64,000 bases of DNA from Shimia sp051201625 (GCF_051201625.1 NZ_CP179203.1:1178001-1242000); one strand, 5' to 3'; shown: positions 53,624-63,159, counted from the stretch's first letter. Notes: generated by a model not told the origin, from the letters alone. Translations and numbers: made by a program.

Positions 53624-54481
53624 GTGAATTACAAGACCGCAAAATTGCAACCAGGGTTATACTTTGTCGCCACGCCGATTGGTTCGGCGCGGGATATTAC
53701 GCTGCGCGCGCTGGATATACTGGCATCAGTCGATGTGATTGCAGCAGAGGATACGCGCTCAATGCGGCGACTGCTTGAAATCCACTCAGTGCCTCTCGGC
53801 GACCGACAGCTGCAATCTTATCACGATCATTCCGGCGTAGGCACGCTTGAAAAACTGCTCGGTTTTTTGGCACAAGGTAAATCGGTGGCCTATGCATCAG
53901 AAGCAGGAACCCCTCTGATTGCAGATCCCGGTTATCATCTTTCTAAGTCAGCCGCTGAAGCAGGATACGCAGTAACATCCGCACCTGGGCCATCGGCAAT
54001 CGTGACAGCGCTTACGCTCGGCGGTTTACCGACAGATGCATTTTTCTTCGCGGGATTTTTGCCTAATACGAAAAACTCTAGACGTAACGAGCTGGAATCA
54101 TTGAAGGATGTGCCGGGTACGCTAGTATTCTACGAATCCCCAAAACGGGTTAGCGAAATGCTGGTGGACACAGGAGAAATACTCGGGACAGGACGGAATG
54201 CGGCCCTATGCCGGGAATTAACCAAAAAGTTTGAGGAGATTTTACGCGGCACACTGGGGGATTTGGCCGTTGTTGCGTCAGAGAGAAAGTTCAAGGGAGA
54301 AATCGTGGTTTTGGTTGATCGCGCACGTGGCGAAACGGTGAGTGATGTCGATGTCGAGGCAGCCTTAACTAAAGCGTTGCGTACGATGAGCGTCCGGGAT
54401 GCATCGGAAGCGGTTAGGCAGGCTTTCGGTGGGAATAAACGCAAGATTTATCAAATGGCGCTCAAGTTAAGGGGACAATGA
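53624..54481 (+). CDS. rsmI: 16S rRNA (cytidine1402-2'-O)-methyltransferase RsmI
   Basis: 285 residues. Tetrapyrrole-methylase fold with GLYFVATPIGSARDITLRAL, AAEDTRSMRRLLEIH, the YHDHSG motif and SEAGTPLIADPGY, GPSAIVTAL, FAGFLP, and FYESPKR. It 2'-O-methylates C1402 of 16S rRNA with SAM. The start is a GTG at 53624. The stop TGA overlaps an ATG that begins the yraN remnant, the usual rsmI-yraN coupling. Confidence 0.93.
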   Translation: MNYKTAKLQPGLYFVATPIGSARDITLRALDILASVDVIAAEDTRSMRRLLEIHSVPLGDRQLQSYHDHSGVGTLEKLLGFLAQGKSVAYASEAGTPLIADPGYHLSKSAAEAGYAVTSAPGPSAIVTALTLGGLPTDAFFFAGFLPNTKNSRRNELESLKDVPGTLVFYESPKRVSEMLVDTGEILGTGRNAALCRELTKKFEEILRGTLGDLAVVASERKFKGEIVVLVDRARGETVSDVDVEAALTKALRTMSVRDASEAVRQAFGGNKRKIYQMALKLRGQ

Positions 54482-54800
54482 AGCCCTGAAATAAGGTATC
54501 ACGCGATGGAATTTAGATCACTCGACCCCAAAGGCCTCTGACGGCTATTTCACCGCTCAGCAAAAAATGAATTGTGATCGAAGTCGCGAGCGGCAAAACG
54601 TGCAACTGATATATTTGCGGTGATTGGTCAAAATACTGAGTTGAGCTTGAGACTGCCTAAAGGGAGAAAAATTGTGTTCATTAAAGTTAAAAGGATGGCA
54701 TTTTCAAATTGGCTTATTGGTCTAACGGAAGTCGAATGCGACCCGAATTTCGCTGATTAATAGAGAACGCTTTGCTCGTGAATTCATGCGGATTTGGAGC
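54478..54800 (+). pseudogene. yraN: remnant of yraN (UPF0102 endonuclease-like)
   Basis: An ATG overlapping the rsmI stop gives only MKP before a TGA. Further on, 54638-54694 reads ELSLRLPKGRKIVFIKVKR, aligning with the YraN core EIDLI...VFVEVK but with the catalytic Asp and Glu changed to Ser and Lys. Bases 54757-54780, in another frame, read LIENALLV, the YraN C-terminal IENA motif. Position between rsmI and gshB is where intact yraN lies in relatives. The stretch to 54926 holds no other gene. Confidence 0.65.
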
Positions 54801-54926
54801 AAATTTTGCTCCATAGTAGCGCAAGTTTCAGAAAACTTTTGAAAACGTTCCGCTGCAATGGCGAGTAACCATTGCAACGGGTGGGGTCATGAGCCATTTA
54901 AAGTAAGCCATCAAAGAGGTTTTCCG

Positions 54927-55862
54927 ATGAAAATTGCATTTCAAATGGACCCAATCCAATCGGTGGATATAGACGCCGACAGTTCGTTTCGGCTTGCCGA
55001 AGAGGCTCAGAGGCGTGGGCACGAACTTTTCTTTTATTCACCGGATAATTTGGCTTATGAGGAGGGGGAGATTACAGCGTGCGGCCATTCCATGGCGTTA
55101 CGCAGAGAGCAAGGAAACCACGTTGATCTTGGACCGCGGGAGCGCGTTCTTTTAAGCGATTTTGATGTGGTCTGGCTACGGCAGGATCCGCCATTTGATA
55201 TGCACTACATTACCTCGACGCATCTTCTCGACCGGCTCAAGCCACAGACTTTGGTTGTTAACGATCCATTCTGGGTACGTAACCATCCAGAGAAGTTGTT
55301 GGTGTTAGATTTTCCTGATTTAACACCGCCCACTACGGTTGCACGAAACTTGGAGACGATCAAATCTTTCAAAGACCGACACGTCGACGTCATTCTTAAA
55401 CCACTTTATGGTAATGGAGGCGCTGGCGTTTTTCGGTTGGACCGCAACGACCGAAATTTGACATCATTACACGAACTGTTCACTGGGTTTAGTCGTGAGC
55501 CGCTGATAGTGCAGAAATTCCTGCCTGACGTTAGTAATGGCGACAAGCGTGTAATCCTTGTCGATGGCGTGCCGGTTGGCGCGATCAATCGAGTACCCGC
55601 CGCCGGTGAAACCCGCTCGAACATGCACGTTGGAGGTCGTCCTGAAAAAATTGGATTAAGCTCACGTGATCTGGAAATCTGTGACGCGATCGGCCCCTTA
55701 CTGCGCGAGAAGGGGCAAATATTTGTTGGGATCGACGTGATTGGCGACTTTCTGACCGAGATAAATGTTACCTCACCTACAGGTATTCAGGAGTTGGAAC
55801 GGTTTGACAGGATCAATGTGGCCGAAAAAATTTGGATGGCCATCGAGGCAAAACTTAGCTGA
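54927..55862 (+). CDS. gshB: glutathione synthetase
   Basis: 311 residues from the ATG at 54927, preceded by AGAGG. A longer frame from 54858 is rejected because MKIAFQMDPIQSVDIDADSS is the canonical start. ATP-grasp family: VWLRQDPPFDMHYI substrate region, VILKPLYGNGGAGVFRL glycine loop, and FVGIDVIGDFLTEINVTSPTG with Mg-binding Glu/Asn. It joins gamma-glutamylcysteine and glycine. Confidence 0.95.
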   Translation: MKIAFQMDPIQSVDIDADSSFRLAEEAQRRGHELFFYSPDNLAYEEGEITACGHSMALRREQGNHVDLGPRERVLLSDFDVVWLRQDPPFDMHYITSTHLLDRLKPQTLVVNDPFWVRNHPEKLLVLDFPDLTPPTTVARNLETIKSFKDRHVDVILKPLYGNGGAGVFRLDRNDRNLTSLHELFTGFSREPLIVQKFLPDVSNGDKRVILVDGVPVGAINRVPAAGETRSNMHVGGRPEKIGLSSRDLEICDAIGPLLREKGQIFVGIDVIGDFLTEINVTSPTGIQELERFDRINVAEKIWMAIEAKLS

Positions 55863-56021
55863 CTGAGCAGTAAAATCGCCGTTTATGTTTAAGTTGTTAG
55901 CATTGGCCAGTCGCGGCCAAACGATTTTGGCCTCCTTGGTAAGCTCCGCAATGCTGTGAGCTCAGGGCAATGACCGAGCTTATCATAGACAAACGGGTCT
56001 TTAGCGGGGCAATAATGATCA

Positions 56022-56600
56022 TCAAGGAATGTGATTTATCTGTTCAAGCGCCCAAGGTGTCCGAGAAATATTGATGGATGTAACAGAAAGGTTGTCGATA
56101 CGATGAGAGAATGTTTCGTAATTAGTCATGCGTTTGGCACGCTGCACCTGTGTAAGGATCACCCCAAAATGAGCGACGACAACAATGTTTTTTCCTGAGT
56201 TTGTAGCAATCAAATGGTCAATTGCGGGGTCAACGCGTGCGGTTATGTCATTCCAGCTTTCGCCATTGGGAGGATGGACATCTCCTGGTGTATCCCAATA
56301 GGCACGAATGCGATCGGGATCGTGCGCTTCTATGTCTCGGAAGGATTGCAACTCCCAGTCCCCAAAGTGGATTTCGCGCAGTGCGTGGTCATCGGCCAGC
56401 CGGATCCGGTTGCCCAGAATGGCGTCGGCAGTGGCGGATGCACGTAACAAGTCTGAGCTAACTACGATCCCATCTTTGGGAAGAAAATCGGATAAACGCT
56501 GCAATGCAGCTTTATCAGATAGATCTGCTGGCAAATTCGACCACCCAACCATAGTTTTTGCGTGGGTTGGGCCGTGTCTTATCAAAAAAAGTTTGGTCAT
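56022..56600 (-). CDS. histidine phosphatase (alpha-ribazole phosphatase, CobC-like)
   Basis: 192 residues. Phosphoglycerate-mutase fold with the phosphohistidine motif LIRHGPT at residues 6-12, REIHFGDWE, and the second His in VVVAHFGVIL. Its start overlaps the cobU stop by 4 bases, so a role in the nucleotide-loop assembly of cobalamin is likely. That is inferred from the neighbour; the family alone is broad. Confidence 0.75.
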   Translation of the reverse strand: MTKLFLIRHGPTHAKTMVGWSNLPADLSDKAALQRLSDFLPKDGIVVSSDLLRASATADAILGNRIRLADDHALREIHFGDWELQSFRDIEAHDPDRIRAYWDTPGDVHPPNGESWNDITARVDPAIDHLIATNSGKNIVVVAHFGVILTQVQRAKRMTNYETFSHRIDNLSVTSINISRTPWALEQINHIP

Positions 56601-57118
56601 TGTAGGGCACCCTTGAGAACAAGTGGCAGCCCTGCAACTACGAGTACGGCGACAGACGATTGGTCTGCGAGTTGTTGATTTAACGTTCCCTGAGCGTCGC
56701 GAAATCGTCTTGCGAGTGCGTTGTCGGGAACCACATCTAGACCTACTTCGTTTGACACAACAACAACCCGACCTGGACAGGCTGCCAGAGCTTGCAACAG
56801 GCGGGCGGACTCTTCAGCAATATCATGGTCTGCCAGTAAGTGATTTGACAACCACATGGTCGCACAATCGACTAACACGACTTCTTCAGAAGAAATTCTT
56901 GCCAATTTTTCAGCGGCATTGAGAGGCGTCTCGATTGTGCGCCATGCGTTGCCACGCATTTTTCTATGAGCCTTGATCTTTTTCAGCATCTCTGGATCGA
57001 ACGGCTGCGCTGTCGCCAGATACGCGCGCGGCGATTTTGATCGCATCACGAGGTTTTCGGCAAAAGCAGATTTTCCAGATGCTGCGCCGCCTAGGATCAG
57101 TGTCAGTTTTTCAAGCAT
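56597..57118 (-). CDS. cobU: adenosylcobinamide kinase / adenosylcobinamide-phosphate guanylyltransferase
   Basis: 173 residues from the ATG at 57116-57118; a longer frame to 57217 lacks a plausible start. P-loop LGGAASGKS near residue 9, the guanylyl-transfer His region KIKAHRKMRGNAWRTIETP, and VVVVSNEVGLDVVPDNALARRFRDAQGTLNQ typical of CobU/CobP. It phosphorylates and guanylates cobinamide in B12 synthesis or salvage, needed by the B12-dependent Ecm in this window. Confidence 0.9.
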   Translation of the reverse strand: MLEKLTLILGGAASGKSAFAENLVMRSKSPRAYLATAQPFDPEMLKKIKAHRKMRGNAWRTIETPLNAAEKLARISSEEVVLVDCATMWLSNHLLADHDIAEESARLLQALAACPGRVVVVSNEVGLDVVPDNALARRFRDAQGTLNQQLADQSSVAVLVVAGLPLVLKGALQ

Positions 57119-57226
57119 GGTTCCATGTCCGATACTTAGAAATTGTAGAGTGCGAAAATCCAGAACCAAGTGCAAGGCTCGCAAACGTATCTTGACCTGA
57201 TGCTGTGCTGTCACCATGTCTTATCC

Positions 57227-58018
57227 ATGAAAGCCATTTTGACAATTGCCTTATTAGCCACACCAGTTCTGGCAGAGGAATTAACTCCGGACGATTTTGC
57301 AGAAGCGCGGGGCGTGGACATCGTTCTGCTCGGTGAATTACATGACAACCCACATCATCACGTCAATCAGGTGATTGCGATAAATGCAATCGAGCCCGCG
57401 GCCGTTGTTTTCGAAATGTTGACGACTGAGCAGGCCAAGCGGATTACACCGAATTTGCTAAATGATTTTAGAGCTCTGTCAGAGACTCTTGATTGGACTG
57501 CCAGTGGCTGGCCTGCATTTTCGATGTATTTCCCGATTATTCAAGCGTCATCCAAAGCGCAGATCTTGGGCGCGCAGGTTCCCCGAGATACGGCGCGCAC
57601 CGCGATTTTAGGTGGGGATCCAGTGAAAAGTTTTGGTGCAGATGCAGAACTGTTCGGATTGACCAAAATCTTACCGGATGCACAGCAAGCGGATCGTGAA
57701 GCACTGCAAATGGCGGCTCATTGCGACGCAATGCCCGAGACCATGCTGCCGAGCATGGTCATGGTACAACGATTGCGGGATGCGACGCTGGCGAAAGTAG
57801 CAACGCAGGCGCTTGAAGCAACCGGTGGGCCGGTCATTGTGATTACCGGAAATGGCCATGCGCGTACTGATTGGGGGGTGCCGGCTTTACTCCCTGACGG
57901 GATATCGTTTTTGTCGATTGCACAACTGGAAGCAAAACCGGAGCCAAGTCAGCCGCATGATTTCTGGATTATCACGGAGCCAGTAAACCGTGAAGATCCC
58001 TGCAAAGCTTTTCAATAG
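57227..58018 (+). CDS. ChaN/DUF399 family protein
   Basis: 263 residues from the ATG at 57227, giving a signal peptide MKAILTIALLATPVLA. The ChaN domain has IVLLGELHDNPHHH, whose Glu/His cluster is the characteristic motif, and ends with the VIVITGNGHARTDWGVP block. Characterised homologues bind haem and are linked to iron uptake. It is divergent from cobU and ahead of coaBC. Without a lipobox Cys it is probably periplasmic rather than a lipoprotein. Confidence 0.82.
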   Translation: MKAILTIALLATPVLAEELTPDDFAEARGVDIVLLGELHDNPHHHVNQVIAINAIEPAAVVFEMLTTEQAKRITPNLLNDFRALSETLDWTASGWPAFSMYFPIIQASSKAQILGAQVPRDTARTAILGGDPVKSFGADAELFGLTKILPDAQQADREALQMAAHCDAMPETMLPSMVMVQRLRDATLAKVATQALEATGGPVIVITGNGHARTDWGVPALLPDGISFLSIAQLEAKPEPSQPHDFWIITEPVNREDPCKAFQ

Positions 58019-58089
58019 ATTACATGCTTGCTTGTCACGCGGCTCCCTGCGGCCTAGGTTTGTGAGGAATGGCACGTGGGAGGCCCAAA

Positions 58090-59283
58090 ATGCTGACAGA
58101 TAAGCGAATTTTGCTTGTGATAGGCGGTGGAATTGCGGCTTTCAAGTCGCTCGAGCTTATCCGACGTCTGCGTGAGCGCGGTGCATGGGTAACACCGGTG
58201 CTGACGAAGGCTGGGGAAGAATTCGTCACTCCGTTGTCGGTATCGTCTTTAGCCGGAGAAAAAGTGTATCGTGACCTCTTTGACCTGACCGATGAAGCGG
58301 AGATGGGTCATATTCAACTGTCGCGTTCTGCTGATTTGATCGTTGTCGCCCCAACCACTGCCGACTTGATGGCTAAAATGGCGCATGGGCTGGCCAATGA
58401 TTTGGCTTCAACATTGCTGTTGGCTACGGATACCCAAGTCCTAGCAGCGCCAGCGATGAATGTGCGCATGTGGGAACATTCGGCGACTCGTCGCAACGCA
58501 GCAATTCTGCGAGATGATGGGGTCGCGTTTGTCGGACCCAACGATGGTGCCATGGCCTGTGGTGAATACGGATTAGGGCGTATGTCGGAGCCGCTGGAAA
58601 TCATAACAGCGATCGAAAGTGAACTGGCCGATGGGCCGCTGACGGGGCGTCGTATTCTTGTGACTTCAGGGCCAACTCACGAGCCCATTGATCCGGTGCG
58701 GTATCTCGCGAACAGGTCGTCGGGCAAACAGGGCAGTGCGATTGCACGTGCACTGGCCATTATGGGGGCTGAGGTTATCTTTGTAACTGGCCCGGCCAAT
58801 GCAACTCGGCCTGAAGGGGTGCATTTGGTAGAGGTGGAAACGGCAGCACAGATGATGGATGCGGTCAAAAGCGTTCTGCCAGTTGATGCAGCCATTTTTG
58901 CAGCCGCTGTCGCTGACTGGTGTGTGACCAGCCCCTCTGATAGCAAAATGAAAAAAGACAGTGGAAAAATTCCATCTATGACGTTTGCAGAAAATCCGGA
59001 TATCTTGGCATCTGTCAGCCAGATGGGCGATGGTAGACCTGCTCTTGTCGTCGGGTTTGCGGCGGAAACTGACGAAGTGGTTGCCAATGCTACGGCCAAG
59101 CGTTTACGCAAAGGGTGTGATTGGATAGTTGCAAATGATGTTAACCTAGAGACAGGGATTATGGGGGGCTGTGAAAATGCGGTGACGCTGATTTCTGATG
59201 ATGGCTTGGAAAGTTGGCCACGTATGGGAAAGGACGCGGTAGCACAGCAACTTGCCGCTCGGATTGCAGCAGCATTGAATTAA
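58090..59283 (+). CDS. coaBC: phosphopantothenoylcysteine decarboxylase / phosphopantothenate-cysteine ligase
   Basis: 397 residues from the ATG at 58090, with GGGAGG seven bases upstream; the upstream ATG at 58069 has no site. The N-terminal FMN decarboxylase (CoaC) has IGGGIAAFKSLELIRRLRE, PAMNVRMWEH and the active-site Cys in MACGEYGLGRM. The C-terminal ligase (CoaB) has SGPTHEPIDPVRYLANRSSGKQG. It catalyses two steps of CoA synthesis. dut follows 23 bases later. Confidence 0.95.
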   Translation: MLTDKRILLVIGGGIAAFKSLELIRRLRERGAWVTPVLTKAGEEFVTPLSVSSLAGEKVYRDLFDLTDEAEMGHIQLSRSADLIVVAPTTADLMAKMAHGLANDLASTLLLATDTQVLAAPAMNVRMWEHSATRRNAAILRDDGVAFVGPNDGAMACGEYGLGRMSEPLEIITAIESELADGPLTGRRILVTSGPTHEPIDPVRYLANRSSGKQGSAIARALAIMGAEVIFVTGPANATRPEGVHLVEVETAAQMMDAVKSVLPVDAAIFAAAVADWCVTSPSDSKMKKDSGKIPSMTFAENPDILASVSQMGDGRPALVVGFAAETDEVVANATAKRLRKGCDWIVANDVNLETGIMGGCENAVTLISDDGLESWPRMGKDAVAQQLAARIAAALN

Positions 59284-59306
59284 CCCAACGTAGGGTAGGG
59301 CGTGAG

Positions 59307-59774
59307 ATGACAATAGTGCCAATCAAGTTAGTCTGGCTAGAAGGCGCGGATCGATCTGTCGCTGTGCCGTCATACGAAACTGTTGGAGCTGCCGGGGCCG
59401 ATGTGAGGGTAAACTTTCCGCCTGAGCAGCGTGATGGTTTTTGGTTGGCCTCGGGTTCACGGGTTTTGGTGCCTACAGGTCTTTGCGTGGAAATTCCGAC
59501 TGGTTTCGAGGTGCAGGTTCGGCCCAGGTCTGGTCTTGCGCTGAAATACGGCATCACGCTCCTCAATTCGCCGGGTACTATTGATAGCGATTACCGTGGG
59601 CCATTGGGCCTGATTGTTATGAACGCGGGTGAAGACCCATTTCACATCGCCCATGGTGCACGAATGGCACAACTGGTCGTAGCGCCGGTTGTGCGAGGAC
59701 AGTTCTTTGTTTCTCAACACCTGAGCGAAACTGATCGTGGAAGAAATGGCTTTGGGTCGACTGGGGTAAGCTGA
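59307..59774 (+). CDS. dut: dUTP diphosphatase
   Basis: 155 residues from the ATG at 59307; a longer frame into coaBC is not needed. Trimeric dUTPase motifs: motif I GAAGADVRVNF, motif II PRSGLA, motif III GTIDSDYRG with the catalytic Asp, motif IV RMAQLVV and motif V RGRNGFGSTG. It hydrolyses dUTP to dUMP. The stop overlaps the start of the MoeB-like gene (TGATG). Confidence 0.95.
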   Translation: MTIVPIKLVWLEGADRSVAVPSYETVGAAGADVRVNFPPEQRDGFWLASGSRVLVPTGLCVEIPTGFEVQVRPRSGLALKYGITLLNSPGTIDSDYRGPLGLIVMNAGEDPFHIAHGARMAQLVVAPVVRGQFFVSQHLSETDRGRNGFGSTGVS

Positions 59775-60826
59775 TGCTTGTATTTTTGGTAATGGCGGTC
59801 GTACTTTATGGGGTGGGGGCCGTTTTAGGCATCAAGAGGCGTGCACGCTGGATAATGATCGCAGTTCTCTACGTGTGCTTTTTCATTGCTTCAGTGCTGC
59901 TGCCTACAACAAGTCCGTTCAGGATAATGAGTGACCCCGAGGCGTGGCTGGTGACGGGTGGGCTTATCGTAGTGTCCCTCATCTATGCTTGGGGTCTAAG
60001 ATGGTTGCGGTCACGGGCCAAGGAACCTGAAACGACGTTGAACGAGGGTTCATTCAGCGATACCGAACTCAATCGATATGCACGACACATTGTACTCCGA
60101 GAGATCGGAGGACTGGGGCAGAAAAAACTCAAAGAAGCGAAAGTGTTGGTTGTTGGTGCTGGAGGTTTAGGATCCCCCGCCTTGTTGTACCTAGCGGCGG
60201 CGGGCGTTGGGACGATTGGAGTAATCGACGACGATATGGTGGAAAACTCGAACCTGCAGCGACAGGTAATCCACCGGGATGATGCGATCGGTATGCCAAA
60301 GGTGTTTTCGGCAAAAGCGGCGATGCTTGCGCGGAACCCGTTTGTATCGGTCAAGCCCTATCACCGACGGTTAACCGGCGAAGAGGGCAACGCGTTGATT
60401 GCGGAATATGATGTTGTGCTGGATGGGACTGACAATTTTGAGACCCGCTACCTTGTTAATCGAATCTGTTTTGAGCAGGCCAAGCCACTAATTTCTGGCG
60501 CACTGTCTCAATGGGAAGGTCAACTGAGCGTATTTGATCCAGCATCTGGAACCCCCTGCTACCAATGTATTTTTCCACAGCAACCGGCTGAAGGCTCAGC
60601 CCCAAGTTGCGCTGAGGCTGGAGTAATTGGGCCCTTACCAGGGATTGTTGGTGCAATGATGGCGGCTGAAGCTATCAAGGTCATTACTGATGCGGGTGCG
60701 GCTTTGCATGGCGATATGATGCTCTATGACGCACTTTGGGGAGAAATTCGGAAAATTCAACTCAAGCCTCGCGGCGATTGTCCGGTTTGTGGCTCTAGGC
60801 CAAGCAAAAAGATCGCCGCCGCTTAA
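59774..60826 (+). CDS. moeB: MoeB/ThiF-family adenylyltransferase with N-terminal membrane segment
   Basis: 350 residues. Three predicted membrane helices occupy the first ~85 residues. The E1-like domain starts at about residue 96 (DTELNRYARHIVLREIGGLGQ) with the nucleotide motif VVGAGGLGSPALLYLA, catalytic DGTDNFETRYLVN, and zinc ligands CYQC and CPVCG. Such enzymes adenylate the C-terminus of MoaD or ThiS. The membrane extension, also seen in some Rhodobacterales, is not part of E. coli MoeB. Its partner sulfur carrier is not in the window. Confidence 0.85.
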   Translation: MLVFLVMAVVLYGVGAVLGIKRRARWIMIAVLYVCFFIASVLLPTTSPFRIMSDPEAWLVTGGLIVVSLIYAWGLRWLRSRAKEPETTLNEGSFSDTELNRYARHIVLREIGGLGQKKLKEAKVLVVGAGGLGSPALLYLAAAGVGTIGVIDDDMVENSNLQRQVIHRDDAIGMPKVFSAKAAMLARNPFVSVKPYHRRLTGEEGNALIAEYDVVLDGTDNFETRYLVNRICFEQAKPLISGALSQWEGQLSVFDPASGTPCYQCIFPQQPAEGSAPSCAEAGVIGPLPGIVGAMMAAEAIKVITDAGAALHGDMMLYDALWGEIRKIQLKPRGDCPVCGSRPSKKIAAA

Positions 60827-60828
60827 AC

Positions 60829-60912
60829 ATGTTTACAAGCGTGGGCGAGGTGTTTTCAAATTTACTCGCCTTAGGGCGCGGTTTTGTGATCGCAGGTGCG
60901 ATTGCGGCCTGA
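60829..60912 (+). other. 27-codon open frame, doubtful small gene
   Basis: ATG right after the moeB stop codes for MFTSVGEVFSNLLALGRGFV plus AGAIAA and a TGA. The sequence is membrane-like and continues as hydrophobic ACLAYVAL after the stop, so this may be a small membrane protein or a truncated one. No ribosome site is evident. Confidence 0.2.
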
Positions 60913-60951
60913 GCCTGTCTTGCATACGTTGCACTAAAGGAGACTTCGTTG

Positions 60952-62964
60952 ATGACCAACCCGTTACTGATAGATTGGAAAACACCTTTTGCGTTAGCAC
61001 CTTTTGATGCCATTTCTGATGCCGATTTCGCGGTGGCGTTCGAAGTGGCTCTAACTGCGCACAAGGCCGAAATAACAGCGATCACTGAGGTTAAAGAGGC
61101 ACCAGATTTTGCCAATACCATTGAGGCGTTGGAAGTGGTGGGTGATGCCTTAGAAAAGGTTCTGTCGGTGTTTTTCACTGTTTCAGGAGCGGATAGTAAT
61201 CCAGAGCGTGAAGCCCTGCAGCGTAATTTTTCGCCAAAGCTAGCGCAGCACAGTGCAGAGATCGCCTCTAACAAAGCTTTATTTGCGAGGGTGGCAGCCG
61301 TCTGGAATGCCAGAGATGATTTGGATCTGTCTCCGGAACAACAGCGAGTTCTAATGCTAACTCACCGTGGCTTTGTGCGCGGTGGCGCCGCCCTAGAAGG
61401 AGAAGCTGACGCGCGAATGCAGGAGATTAAATCCCGCCTAGCAGTGCTGGGAACGCAGTTTACTCAAAACCTACTGGCTGATGAGCGTGACTGGTGCATG
61501 GACATTGGTGAGAATGATCTGGATGGGCTGCCTGAATTCGTTGTCGAAGCGGCCCGCGCTGCGGGTGCGGAAAAGCAGGCCCGAGGTCCGGTTTTGACCT
61601 TATCTCGATCCCTTATTGTGCCGTTTCTGCAGTTCTCCTCACGACGTGATTTGCGCGAAATCGCTTTTCGCGCTTGGACGGCCCGGGGTGCCAATGGTGG
61701 GAAGACCGACAACCGAGAGATCGCGGCTGAGTGTTTGGCGTTGCGCCATGAGCGAGCCGCCCTGCTGGGATACGCCAGTTTTGCCGATTTTAAACTAGAA
61801 ACCGAAATGGCCAGAACGCCAGCCGCTGTGCGAGATCTGCTTATGGCAGTTTGGGAGCCAGCTAGAAACCGTGCTGAGGAGGATGCGGCGGCTCTCACAA
61901 GGATGCTGGAGGATGACGGGATCAATGGTCCGCTTGAGCCGTGGGACTGGCGCTACTACGCTGAGAAGCGCCGCAAAGTGGAGCATGATCTGGATGAGGC
62001 GGCACTGAAACCCTATTTGCAACTTGAACGGATGATCGACGCATCGTTTGATTGTGCCAACCGTCTATTTGGTCTGCAATTTACAATACTCGATGTACCG
62101 CTTTACCACCCAGATTGCAGGGCCTGGGAGGTGACTCGGAACGGCGAACACGTTGCAGTGTTTATCGGAGACTATTTCGCGCGAGGGTCAAAACGTTCGG
62201 GGGCCTGGTGTTCGGCAATGCGCGGTCAGGCGAAGTTCCCAAAGATCCAAGCGCCAGTCGTGATCAATGTTTGTAATTTCGCCAAGGGCGATCCAGCCTT
62301 ACTGAGTTATGATGATGCCCGCACCCTGTTTCACGAATTTGGGCATGCGCTGCACCAGATGCTGAGCGATGTCACCTATGAAAGTATTTCTGGCACTTCG
62401 GTGGCACGCGACTTCGTGGAATTACCCAGCCAGCTTTATGAGCATTGGCTAGAAGTGCCTGAGGTGCTCGGTAAATTTGCCACCCATGTGGACACGGGTG
62501 CAGTCATGCCGCAGGAGATGCTAACCAAAGTCTTAGAGGCTGCAAACTTTGATTCTGGCTTCCAAACGGTGGAATATGTCGCGTCAGCGCTGGTTGATCT
62601 AACCTTCCACGATGGCATGGCACCGACTGATCCTATGGCGGCGCAGGCTGACATACTGGCGTCCTTGGGCATGCCCCGGGCCATTACGATGCGCCATGCA
62701 ACCCCGCATTTTGCGCATGTCTTTGCGGGTGACGGCTACAGCTCTGCGTATTATAGTTACATGTGGTCAGAGGTCATGGATGCAGACGCCTTTGCCGCCT
62801 TTGATGACGTGGGCGATGCATTCGATCCCACCACAGCGCAGGCGCTGGAACGGCATATTCTGTCAACTGGTGGGTCGGTTGAGGCCGATGAGCTGTACAC
62901 CCGATTTAGAGGTCGCCTGCCGGGTGTCGAAGCCTTGCTTAAAGGACGCGGTTTAGCAGCCTGA
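60952..62964 (+). CDS. M3 family metallopeptidase (oligopeptidase A / peptidyl-dipeptidase Dcp type)
   Basis: 670 residues from the ATG at 60952, with AAGGAG upstream. The Zn motif HEFGHALHQ sits in the sequence TLFHEFGHALHQML, with the third ligand in the downstream FVELPSQLYEHW. N-terminal PFALAPFDAISDADF and C-terminal SYMWSEVMDADAFAAFD are family hallmarks. It is a soluble cytoplasmic peptidase that degrades short peptides; OpdA versus Dcp cannot be separated by eye. Confidence 0.9.
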   Translation: MTNPLLIDWKTPFALAPFDAISDADFAVAFEVALTAHKAEITAITEVKEAPDFANTIEALEVVGDALEKVLSVFFTVSGADSNPEREALQRNFSPKLAQHSAEIASNKALFARVAAVWNARDDLDLSPEQQRVLMLTHRGFVRGGAALEGEADARMQEIKSRLAVLGTQFTQNLLADERDWCMDIGENDLDGLPEFVVEAARAAGAEKQARGPVLTLSRSLIVPFLQFSSRRDLREIAFRAWTARGANGGKTDNREIAAECLALRHERAALLGYASFADFKLETEMARTPAAVRDLLMAVWEPARNRAEEDAAALTRMLEDDGINGPLEPWDWRYYAEKRRKVEHDLDEAALKPYLQLERMIDASFDCANRLFGLQFTILDVPLYHPDCRAWEVTRNGEHVAVFIGDYFARGSKRSGAWCSAMRGQAKFPKIQAPVVINVCNFAKGDPALLSYDDARTLFHEFGHALHQMLSDVTYESISGTSVARDFVELPSQLYEHWLEVPEVLGKFATHVDTGAVMPQEMLTKVLEAANFDSGFQTVEYVASALVDLTFHDGMAPTDPMAAQADILASLGMPRAITMRHATPHFAHVFAGDGYSSAYYSYMWSEVMDADAFAAFDDVGDAFDPTTAQALERHILSTGGSVEADELYTRFRGRLPGVEALLKGRGLAA

Positions 62965-63159
62965 TTCAAACAACAGTCCCTTTAGGTTTCTGGAGAACTT
63001 GGCTTTCAGGTTTTTTGAATGTTCTCTGCTACAAATTCAGCCAGAGCCGATCCTTCCTTATTGGGGTATTAGTTGGATTGGCAGGCCACAGTAGATGTCC
63101 TGGGGATCACGCTCGTCATTGATTGACTGAAAGATTCGGTACTTGCTACAACGCAGGGA

